Below, piece by piece: positions 1 to 11,400 of a stretch of 64,000 bases of DNA. The notes below the pieces were generated by a model. It saw only the letters and a list, made by a program, of their open reading frames with translations. It ran no database searches and was not told the DNA's origin. The DNA lies in NCBI GenBank assembly GCA_035222895.1, contig JAVYIG010006418.1:1-64000 (forward strand). Direction: 5' to 3'. The DNA comes from Strongylocentrotus droebachiensis. Its lineage: Eukaryota; Echinodermata; Echinoidea; Camarodonta; Strongylocentrotidae. The position numbers and the translations under genes were made by a program. Numbering within the stretch: the first letter of the stretch is position 1; each line of letters starts with the position of its first letter.

Positions 1-626
1 GGAGGGATACGTGGAGCGTAATAAGTTATGACGCCTTTTTGTGCTGTTATACACTCTTTTCTACCCCTCCCTTTTATGTTTTGTCATATAATTATTTACA
101 CACATATATTATGTTTCTCCATTTTAGGGAGTTTTGAAGTCCGCCACACCTCCCAATCCTCCGGTCTCCATCCATGCATGGCAAGCGCGGCTCGAGGATC
201 AGGACTGTAAAACGGGAGGGGGGGGGGGTCCGAGATTAAAAGGTTAACGACCAAATGGAGGGGGATGTGTCCTCAGATATTATTCAAATTTATGTTGTTT
301 ACTTATTCAAACACAAATCTCTGACAATGCCCCCCCCCAGCTCCTATAGATCTTTCCCTGCCTATAGCATAGGACTACATCAATACGACTGTTATTATAC
401 TAAAAGGATTTTTTTTTTTTTAAGTTTTAGAATGGATTATAGGCTAATGTAGGTCTACAAATATTTGAAACAAAAGACGACGGAGCTACACTTTCTATTG
501 CTTGCAACTGATTGTTTAACCTGATTTTTTAACGCTCTGTTAACACCGTGTTTCTTTGATAAGAAACGGCATTCAGAAATTGATTAGGCCAAATAAAAAA
601 AAATATAACGGGTTTCTCGCCATCCT

Positions 627-663
<37 letters not shown>

Positions 664-1080
664 ATCTAAGCAAAACATTACAAAAAAAATAAAAATAAAA
701 AGGCTGTGATGTACATTTTGTATATAAATAGCTAATATAGTTAATGTACACATTTTCACGGTTTCTGAAATTTTAGACCTGCTTAGCAAGTCGACTAAGA
801 TGATACAAATCATTTTTTTTTCTTCATAAATTGCATCAGTATACTCAAATAGCACAATATCTGTTTTTAATAAAATACCTTGGCCAGCTATATTTAGCAT
901 GGCGGCCATCTTGGAAAAAATAATAACAAATTGAAAATTAGTAAATAGTAACACACTGCTTCCTCCTTTTTTGAAAAATTCCGGACGAGAAACAATATGA
1001 CACGATATCGGTGATATTGCTCAAGAATAAGATGTTCATCATGAATTTATGACGTAGTAAAATATGCATAATCAAAGGAC
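1..1080. other. Upstream noncoding stretch
   Basis: No convincing coding exon is seen. It holds a G-run near 218-228, a C-run near 331-338 and a T-run of about 32 bases at 629-660. At 898-914 the minus strand reads CCAAGATGGCCGCCATG, which resembles a YY1-type core (AAGATGGC) of the kind often found at animal gene starts. An open minus-strand frame begins there, but it runs into the T-run and resembles no protein I know. Confidence 0.5.
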
Positions 1081-1406
1081 ATGACCTTCGGTTAAGATGA
1101 TGTCGAAGATGACGATGACGACTCTTGGATAAATTGGATGACGTCAAGGTATGAAGTCGCATCGTCCACAGGGAACTCCGTTGGAATGTCTCGAGCGAGA
1201 ACCACATCGCAATGCACTTGACCCATTTTCTCTTTACACAGCACAACCTGCCCAAGACGAAATGATCGAAATCCCACAGTTCGCTGACCTTCACTTCTCC
1301 GTAAAACGTACGTTTGAGGGTGAGAGCTATTCGGAGCCTCTAATTGGCTCGAAGGTTTTATCCAATGGACGAGCGGGAAATTTTCTTCGCTGTTCTTGGT
1401 AATGTA
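1081..1406 (-). CDS. Possible terminal exon of an unidentified minus-strand gene
   Basis: On the minus strand a frame stays open for about 108 codons from just after an AG at 1407-1408 (context ttgtattgtag) to a TAA at 1081-1083. An in-frame TAG overlaps that AG, so the segment would have to begin at a splice acceptor. The composition is varied and protein-like (for example TVGFRSFRLGQVVLCKEKMG and HCDVVLARDIPTEFPVDD) and it ends in a serine-rich tail. I do not recognise the family. No upstream exon is identified, and a chance open frame remains possible. Confidence 0.25.
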
Positions 1407-1528
1407 CTACAATACAACCGCAATGACGTACGAATAAAACTGAAACTGAGGTCGTACAGAATATAGCATCATTATATAGTACTCAAATATTTATTTATAT
1501 AGTATTGAGAAATGTTAATAATATAAAT

Positions 1529-1758
1529 ATGTCTACCGCTCTGGAGAAAGTCAGAAGATGCCTGGATGGGTTTCATCAAGCGAACTGTTTAATACGCTCA
1601 TGCAAGTTTCGAGAAGATTTCGCTTTGTTAATGTCATCAAACCTGGACTTTCCTTCTTTTAATTCTTCTTCATCGACATTTCATACCTTCTTTGAGACTG
1701 TCGACAAGTCTCCAAAGCTTGAAATTTCGTCTCTATTTCGTTTTATGCTGCATAAGAG
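1529..1758 (+). CDS. Possible first coding exon of unknown gene, or upstream ORF exon of the FATP gene
   Basis: An ATG at 1529 opens 76 codons plus two bases (start MSTALEKVRRCLDGFHQAN) that end at a good donor, AAGAG|GTAGGC at 1758/1759. TATA-like sequence (ttatatagta, tttatatagt) lies 30-80 bases upstream. The peptide is rich in S, F and K and is unfamiliar. If the exon is spliced to the acceptor at 2090, its frame would continue through the start of FATP exon 1 in the wrong phase and stop near 2280, acting as an upstream ORF. It may equally be an orphan exon or chance. Confidence 0.28.
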
Positions 1759-2090
1759 GTAGGCAAAGAATTTTTTTCCTATTTACTTTGTACAGTATTG
1801 TGGTGTATTTTCTTTTTCTTTAACAATGACTGTGAGACATGCTTGATACTGGCTTAGTTTTTATATATAAAGACCAGCTTTATCCCAACATTATTTTTAA
1901 AGAAAATTTCTGCATGATGACAGTGATGATAACACAAATATATTCAATATACTTTTGTCGATAATCTTATAAGTAAGTGTGAATATTTCCTATAAAAAGT
2001 AGGCAGAAATTGTGAATAAAAATAGCCCAACCCGAGCGCAATGTTATTCTTTTTGTTGTATCACATTCAGTCTTTCTTTCTTTCTCACAG

Positions 2091-2425
2091 CTGCAATATT
2101 GTGATCAATGATGTTGTTCATCATCGCAATATTCCTTCTGGTGGCCATTTGTCTCGTTATCTGCATGTGGCTTCAATACCCGACGCCCTATTGCGACGTC
2201 CAGTTCATCTTAACTCAGCTTCGCAGACAACGAACTCTATCGATGTACGCGAAGATGAAGATACCGTTCACGATAGCTGATAAATTTGAAGAACACGCCA
2301 CGAAGTCTCCCGCCAAAACCATGCTCATTTTTGAGGGGAAGAAATACACGTATGACGACGTCAATCGAAGAGCCAACAGGATTGCAAGAATCGCCCAGCG
2401 GATGGGGTTTAAACGTGGGGATAAG
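2091..2425 (+). CDS. SLC27A: FATP coding exon 1
   Basis: Coding runs from ATG 2108 (tandem ATGATG) to the donor AAG|GTAAGA at 2425/2426, 106 codons, phase 0. A pyrimidine tract and CAG end at 2090, so 2091-2107 is probably 5'UTR following an upstream noncoding exon. It encodes the hydrophobic N-terminus followed by [20 protein letters not shown], the start of the adenylating domain. Confidence 0.88.
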
Positions 2426-5400
2426 GTAAGACCAGACATGCATTTTATCGCTATTTTCTTGGCAGAAGGTAAAGATTGTTCATGTTGTCTAAATTCAATA
2501 AAATCATCAGATCATTGGCGCCTACTTAGGAAAAAGCTCCACATCAAGAGAAAAACGACTTCGACGATTTGTTTTCAATTTGGTAGACATATTTCCCATT
2601 TTATTTACAACAAGCAAAAAAGTGAAATAGTATTTGAGTTTTGCGCGGCTTGTGAAAATCGAAATTAGTCGACCAAATTTACCTTTTCTTATTTGGATAA
2701 TGGTAAAAAAAATGACCGAATAAGAACGCACATAAACTCACCGTATCCAATCTCTCTGCCCCCCTCCCCCTCCCTCTCTCTCTCTAAGCATAATAAATTT
2801 ATCATCTATTCCTTCTTCATACTCTCTCACACAAATTCTACTTTTTTTCTTCTTCGCAATGGCCAAGTGCTGGGTCAAGGACTATATCGTCAGCCCTATA
2901 CAGTTGGCATTTATTGATGAAACTATCGGAGCAAACGTTTGTTTCCAAATTTTGTCTTACACACCCATGTTATTGCGTTTCCACCTCTCCCCCCCCCCCA
3001 TTTGTTGCCGTTGTCCGATATGGGGGGGGGGGGGGGGGGTACGCGACCCCATAGCTATAGGCAACAGATACATTTTATTTTAAATCAATTTTTCTCCTCT
3101 TAAATTTAATATTAGGTGGCCTTCTTCATCGGGAACGAACCTGCATTCATCTGGACCTTACTGGGTTTCAGTAAATTAGGGGTGACCTGCGCGCTCTTGA
3201 ATGTCAACCTGAGATCGAAGGCCCTATTACATTGCTTGCAGATCAGCGAAGCCACTACTCTTATCACAGTTACTGGTAAGATATCATTGGATAGAACTAT
3301 TCAAATTACTTATTGTCATGTCAGCACCATATCGGCCACTTTTGGGCAAAGATCTTGGCAAATTAATTGAAGTCTATTGCCTCTTCACGTTTTGCTCAAT
3401 GCTGTGTTTTCAAGTTTGTTTTCTTTTAAATGTTAAAACAGTTAGAGGGTGGTCCCATTCCGAACTCATGGCAGGTCATACGATAATGTTACAGAACAAA
3501 ACAATCTCAACAATGCTTTCTCTTCTGTTTCGTTTAAATGTTTCTCGTGGTTTATTGTTTGTTTTCCATGTATTGTATCATTATCTTGTATTTATTTTGT
3601 GCACCCTGCAAAGTGTGTGTGTGTGTGGGGGGGGGGAGCAACTTTACATTCACATTAGAGGTGTAGAAAATGGAATGATATTTCTGATACTGATTATGTT
3701 GAAAAATGGTCAGTCATTCATGAACAAATTTCAAAAAGTACAATTGAAACTGTATTTGCCATTTTAGTTCCTAAATCTGTACTTTGCATATCAATAACCA
3801 TTTTAAATACTATCTTGAGTGCCTAATTCAGTCGACATATCGGCACCCGTGAAATGGTCAAGGGACACCCTTGAAAATAAGCAAACGTTTTAAGGAAGAA
3901 AAAAAAAACCTGCTTTAGGAGTATAGAAGCTACGTTTATTAGTTATGCTATATAAAACAAAAGTTCAAGCGTAAACAGAATACAAACACATTACAATGAT
4001 TATTCACTATTGAGTAGCAATTCTGTTGTCCGTCAAACATAAATGAAGCTCCTCCAAGAAATATAGCGATATGCAAAGAGAGTGTATTACCACATTTTAA
4101 CATAATGCTTTCCTTGAAATCATTATGAAAATACATCCGATGATTACGGCCCGGCATGATTACGGAAAATACGTATATTAACGATGTCCACCCTGGATAC
4201 ATTTCTCTGGATGAGCTCTTGCCCGAAGTGTGTTTCTGGCATAGCAGATGTTCATTGGGGCCTATTTACCATTGTGTCATTGGTTTATGCGCATCATCAG
4301 GTTGCGAAAGATGCGATCCAATAATATTTGTTGTGATAATCATAATATTAAAGAACATGGATGATGCATTGTAATTCAGCTGAAAGTCATCTCGCTCCAT
4401 TTCCATTTTAGAGATAGAAAGTCATCAGTTTGTATGTTCTAACAATTCCTAACTTCATAAACTCTTTTAAACTTTAAGGTATATGAAGTTTGCTTAGAAT
4501 TTGATTTTTGTTTTGGCCCGGCATTATTTGTTAACTAATAGAAGTATGTTTGGTAATCAATAATTGTATCTTGTCGTGTGCGCCGTGCATTGCTTAACGC
4601 ACCCTGGATATATAATTTTGTATTAATCAACTCTTATCCGAAGTGTGTTGATAGTTGCAGCAAATACTCCTCAGGGTCTACTTACCTGGTATCATTGGTT
4701 TATTGTGCGTCATTTTAGTGTACATGGATGATGCATTTTAATCCAGCTCAAATTCTTTTCATTCCATTTTTCATGTTTATACCAGGGAACTTGAATGGAT
4801 TAGGGAAAAGGTCGGGCAACCTTAAGTTTTTGGATGATGAATCATAATAATTCAGAATCCACATTATGAATACCCGACTTATGATCTGATAATTCACAAT
4901 CCAGTACCATTCCACTTTGTTTCCCCTCTGGCTCTGTCTCTCTCTCTGTCTCTCTCTCTCTCTCCCCTCCCTTTCTACTTTTCTTCTTGGTAGGGTGGGT
5001 GTGTGTGCGTACAGCGTGATTGTGTAGACGAGCGTGCGGGTGTGTATGATGCTTGTCTGTAACCCCCCCCCCCCCCTCTCTCTCTCTCTTTCTCTCTCCC
5101 TCCAGTCACTCTCGCTCTTCGCTTCATTCTGTTTTGTTGAGAGGAGAGCTTGATATTTACAGGCAAAAAAAACAAAAAACATTGTGGAGTTTAACAAAGC
5201 TTCGCCCTGCTACTATTTCGGCTGTTGCTTAGAGTGTATTAGAGACAGTAATTAAACGAGAATAATTTGTTGAAGCAGAAGAATTTATACTGTTAGCAAT
5301 CAGCCAAAATGGAGAAAAAAAAACTATTTCTTGGAATGTTCGTAAACAATGATTGTTTTTAGTGAGGTTTAACCTTTGCATTTTATGGAGGTTTTAGCAC

Positions 5401-8400
5401 TGGATAACATGCGAGAGAGCGGAGCAAACGAATGGAGGGGGTAACAAAATGGTAAACTAATTCTGAACCACACATTATAAAAGTACACATAGCATCTATC
5501 GCATATCTTTCTATTGAACTTTGGATCATACCCTGGGATGATTTCTCCGAATTATAAAGTTGTTTATGATTTGTTGTCCCCATAATATCAGCTTCAAAGG
5601 TTCATCGCAAAGTTCAGACATACCAAGAAACTCCACAGCGACTCCTTGCTATTTGTATACCCCTAACAAGCCAGCTAGAAATAACCCGAGGACGTCAACT
5701 ATTTTCAAGAGATAGAAAATGATCAATAATTCACCGAAACCGCTTGGGGAGTTTTAGCTATACGTGTTGGCGCATTGTATTCACGCAAATTATTTTGATG
5801 GATCATCTTTCTTCGTAGTGAAATATTTCTCGAGCAATGCACCGTGTGTGAAATTGTTCCACGAAGATGATGCCGCGCGCTACAAATTTATTGCCCAGCT
5901 TGAGTGACGGCTAAATGCGAGTGGTATTCGTGTTTCAATCCCCACTCCACTCGTTAAATTGCTACCCAAGAGTTCGTGACTGACGTAAATAAATGAGAAA
6001 GATGCAAGCCGCGGAGGTGTGCCAAACTTTTCTTTTTTTCTTATGAAAAATGGCGCTGCGAAAACATTTTGCTTATGCGCGCTTGCATTCTTGGAGTATA
6101 GTACAATCAAATCAAATGAAGATGATTCATGCCGGTTTCTTGACTGATAGAACAAGCTCGAAATAACCTTTACTAGGCCTATTCCCATTACGACTGTGCA
6201 GGGATCATAACTAAACCTGATATGCTAATGGTTCACAAGGGACAATTGTTTTCTTTACTTGCCCGCGGTAGTATCTATGATCGAAAGATTCTGAGCCCTT
6301 TTTTAAAGTCCATTTCATAATTATTGGGGTTTGAATATTCCCAGTTATCATTATTCTTTATGTTGTGCTTATACTTGTCTTGTTATTACGAGAGAAAGTT
6401 GATATGATTAAAAAATTCCTCTAGCTGGTTATGATTCTTGAACTTCTTTTCTCGAATAGTTATTTAACGTTATGTGTCTATTCCTATGACTTTCTCTTTC
6501 AAATGCTGGTGTTTATTGTTGACAATCAAGCTACAAAAGTCCAGAATTAATTTATCATCTTTTGCTTTCAATAAACGGCTATACGCTCCAAGATATACCA
6601 ACGTCGGTCTCACGGACCGTTTGCCAACTTTGTTGAGGTTCATAAAACCGAAATAATTGTCGATCTCGTGCATTGTCGGTCTCGTGGGCTGTCGGTCTAC
6701 TATAGGGTGTCCCGCATTTGAACGTTACTTTTTATGATACTTCAGATTTCATCTCTGTCTGTATTTTCATAATTATCCCATCTCTCCCTTCCACTCCCCC
6801 TCTCACCCACCCTCCCCCCCTCTCTCTCTCTCTCTCTCACTTCCCCTTTACCTCTATCTCTCCCTGCCAACCGATCCTCACTTCTCCCTAGCCCTCATCC
6901 CACTATCTCTCTCCTCCTCCACTCTCTCTCTCTCTCTCTCTAGCTCTATCTCTCTCCCCCACTCTCTCTCTCACACACACACACACACTCTCTCTCTCTC
7001 TGTAAGTGTCTTACAAAAGTTCCTTCTCGACGTGTTCTCATCATTATTTTTTAATCAGTTTTTTTCGATTATGTCTCCATCATCACACAGGCAACTTAAA
7101 ACGGAGCAAGTCATGTCAGACCTGAAAGAGAGCTGAGGACATCTCGGTCTTGGGCCTGAACCCAGATACCCCCTCCTCCTCTCCTCTCCCCTCTCACCTA
7201 TTATTGTCTCAAATTTCTCCCTTCTCCTCGCTTTCTCATCATTTCACCAGTATTCCTATTAATTATGTCTCCATCGCACAGGCAACTCGACGGAGCAAGC
7301 ATTGGATGAGGTCATGTCGGACTTGAAAGAAAGGGAAATTTCGGTGTGGAGCCTGGACCCCGAATTCCCCGTCCCAGCTGATCGTTCAGAGGATGACCTT
7401 AACCCGCCCCGTGACGTCAGAGATGGCCTCAAAATCCGAGATGCCCTGGCGTACATCTACACGTCAGGAACAACGGGTGAGTGACGTAGTAATCAGCATA
7501 ACGAAAAAAACAAGTAAACAAACAATGAACAAACAAACATCTCTTTACAGTATCATTTTGATATGGGGGATGCCGTCAACATTTGAGATGCCCTGACGTA
7601 CATCTACATGACTTTGTCAGGAAAAACAGGTGGATGACGTAGTATAAACACCATAAACAGCAAACACACATATAAACAAACAAACAAACAGACAAAATAA
7701 GTACACCTTAAGTATCATTTTTATATGAGGGATGCCGTCACCATTCGAGATGCTCTGGCGTATACATTTACACTTCGATCAGGGCCAAAAGTCTTAACAA
7801 ACAAAAGAAGAACTTAATATATTAGAATATTAAAACAAAACAAACAGACATAGAAAAAGGGGCAAACAAATAAAAAAATAAAAAAATTACCCTAACAATC
7901 CTCAATAATGTGCATTATTATTTTGATAATTATGAGAGAAACCGTCAGCATTGGAGATTCTCTGGCGTACATTCATTATTATGTACGGGTGGGTTGCTTG
8001 TATACAATAAAACAAAAAAATAAATAATATCAGCCATCCTCAATGTTTGTATTATTTTGACATGAGGGATGCCGCCAATGTATCCAAACGTCAGAGGGGA
8101 AGGGAGGAGGACCGTTAATTACCAAACGTTATAACAAACAACAAACAAACAATAAATCAAATAAAAAAATGATGTACCAGCTACTTCAGTCATCATTACA
8201 ACTTTGAAGAGACACATAGGCCCGAATTCACAAAGGAGGTTTGTCGACAAACCTCCTTTTGTTGTTTTTACAAACCTTGGTTTGTAAAAACGCGTCGAAA
8301 CGCGTCGTATGACGCACATAAACCTCGGTTTAATTTGTCGACAAACCTCCTTTGTGAATTCGGGCCATTATGTTTCCTTGCATATTGCCCATACACCTCT

Positions 8401-11400
8401 TAACTTTTGATTTTGTTTTCTCGTTCATCATTCAGGTTTACCCAAGGCTTCCCGCTTGTCTCATTACAAGATGTTGGCCGGTGGATTCATGCTAGAGACA
8501 TTCAAAATGAGCAGTGATGACGTCATGTATATCACCCTGCCTCTTTACCACGTGTCGGCACTGTTCATTGGACTGAGTAACGTCATTAACGCAGGTATGA
8601 AACTCGAATGATCATTCTGTGAGACAAATATTGTTTTAAAATGGTAACACATTTTGCGATTTTCAACAGTGTTTGATGGAAAAGGGATCATGGGGAATTC
8701 ATTATGTGTTTGTTAAGTATACAAACGGTATAGTATTGGCTCACTTGAAACTAGTGAAGCAGTCAGTGGCAGATGGGGGGGGGGGGTGTCATAAGCAGGC
8801 ACGTAGCCACGGGGGGGGGGGGGGGGTGGCACGTGCCCCCCAAAATTTCCAAGATCGGTTGAACTTTTTTTAGACCCCTTTTTTTTTTACCTTGATCGAT
8901 TACAATGTGCCCCCCCCCCCCCAAACATCAAACTCTGGCTACAGGCCTGGTCACAAGTCACAACCATTGAATCTGATGTGCACAACCAAAATACCCCCTC
9001 CCCCTTTCAAATGTTCTACCCCAATATAAAGGCATATGAAAATATGCCTATTTTTGTATTGCTCCTAAGTTAGGTTTTGTTCATTATGGGGTCGGGGTTG
9101 TGCATGCCTTTTCCTCTCTTTTGCATAAAAATGGAATCGCTCCGTGCATGTGTCGTTCATTTCATTTTTTCAAATTGTCTTTCCCGTTTTAACTTCTGTG
9201 ATCTTATTTCTTATTTCGGCAGAAACATCAGCAGATTTCCTTTTTTTTAACTGAAGATATTCTGACCTAGCATAAATTCATGCAAAATTTCAATCAAAAG
9301 AGAATTCTGATTGTTTGGAATCAGGCTATAATATCTGTTTCATTCCTCTCTTAGAAGAAAAAAAATGCATATAATTAATCGAATAATTAGGGATCTTAGG
9401 CTATATCTAACTAAGCGCAAACCAGTAATTATTCATTTAGAAATAGTAGCAGTCCTTTCATCTGTGGTTTTACAATTACATTTACATTCCACCGTTTTTA
9501 TTTTATATCATTTAGGTGCTACGTGTGTCTTGAGACGCAAGTTCTCTGCATCTAATTTCTGGAGTGATTGCCGTCAAAATGACGTCACAATGTTCATGTA
9601 CATCGGCGAGCTCTTCCGCTATCTAATTGCACAACCAAAGGTTTGTATAAGTTCCAATATATCGAATTCGTTTTCCAATCCAGTATCATTTTGCTTTCCG
9701 TTTGTGTGAAGTTTACCTTTCGATAACTGTTTTGTTATAGGTGTTCTTTAAAGTTCTCACTTTTTCTCGCTCTTCTCTATGAAAAGTTAGTAAAAACGAC
9801 GTTTTGCCAAAAGCAGGGAAAATCAAATCAAAGATTATAGTTTTAGATTTGGTAAAGGACAGTGATTTTTGATCAATTTTCTGGTAAAGTGAGAAAAGGT
9901 TATCATATTGTCTCTCACCTATCCCATCCCGAATCGTTCCACAATATTTCTTCTCGAGTCTCTTTACAATATATTATCTAAATTTATAATAATCGTTTAA
10001 ATCATTTCATTTCTCAAAACAATAATACTCGTCCGGAAATATGCTTGTCAAATAATGATGTAATTTATATCGCTCTTCCGGCTGACATAATTTATGCAGA
10101 TACAAGTAAATTTGATATTTCTCTGATTTGTGTTTTATAGAATGATCTCGACGCTGTCAACAAGGTTCGCTTGGCCATCGGTAACGGGTTGGGTGCCGAC
10201 ATCTGGAAAGAGGTCAGCGACCGTTTCCGCATCGAACAAATCGTTGAACTCTACGGAGCAACCGAGGCCAACTTCGGACTCATGAACTTGGACAATACCG
10301 TCGGGTCAGTAGGAAGATGGCCCCCAATTCTGCAGGTGAGTAATTTGGGCAAAATGTTCATAGTGCATTGGTATTTTTAAATAGATGCGTTTTACAGAAC
10401 CCATTCGACCAGGCCAGGCCAAAAGGACGTATTAAAGCTGGTATCTCCTTGATTGATTTCATTTCAACGAGCCATTGAAGGCACTTTGGAACAAAAAAAA
10501 AGACCCTTGAGGGCCATTTTTATCAGAGAGGGGGTATCGATCGATCAATTTGAATGGGGGTTCAGGAGGGGTGTCGGGAGGGGGGGTGACAGACCAAAAT
10601 ATTTCATCGGGTCTGCCGGAACTCCTCGAATTCTCCGACTGGAATAAAATGATTGTAATATTCCGACAACTATGCGACCCCCCCCCCCCCCCTCAAAAAA
10701 GAAAAGAATATCCGATGACACTTTATAACCCTCCTGAATATTTCCATGACTACAGTGAACTAGATACACCACAAATAGACGCAAAGTTGAAGAAAAAGTC
10801 ATCAAAAGGACATGGCAATGTATAAAAACTTAATTACAGCACAATGATTTTTGTTGAAAACTTGAAATCCATTGACCCTATTTGATTTGTATCGAACGTT
10901 TATTGTAGGCGGTGTGTAGGATTGAACTTATCCAGTATGATTATGAAACAACACAACCCATTCGAGACGACAATGGAAGATGCATCCCAGTTACACCAGG
11001 TATGTGCTCTCTTACCCACTTTCTTGGGAGTGACGTCCGTGATCACTTGTTTAGGAGTGAAAATCGATTGATTTTAGAGTGCTCTCTAAGAAAAAAAGAG
11101 TGAATGTTCACTTTATTTTCACTCCATTTTCACTCTCCAGAGGAGTGACGTCCGTGATTTTGAAAATTCACTCTTTTTTTTTAAGAGAGTACAATGTACT
11201 AATGGGATTATATGATTATGAAATAGGATTATACAGATGTCACATCTCTATATTATAATCCTTTTTTATTAATTGTTAAGAGTCCTCTTTAAAAAGAAAA
11301 ATCTCATACATTGTGATAATTAACAGGGGGTGGGGGGGGGGGGGGAGGGATCAAAGCCGCTTGTATACCAGACCAAATTACCTGAACAAAACATATAACA

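Larger units (their letters stand above)
3276..7281 (+). other. FATP intron 2
   Basis: This 4-kb intron holds GT and G runs (3616-3638), a roughly 367-bp diverged tandem duplication (4148-4410 and 4515-4770), pyrimidine/CT and C runs (4930-5100 and 6778-7005), and a decayed copy of the exon 3 start at 7091-7172. No other coding sequence is evident. Confidence 0.6.

Noticed and set aside
529..954. 141-codon minus-strand frame starting near a YY1-like site
   Set aside because: It runs through a long T-run (poly-lysine) and matches nothing known; no splice donor rescues it convincingly.
2041..2280. 79-codon frame overlapping FATP exon 1
   Set aside because: It is out of frame with the clear FATP coding sequence and resembles no protein; kept only as the possible tail of an upstream ORF.
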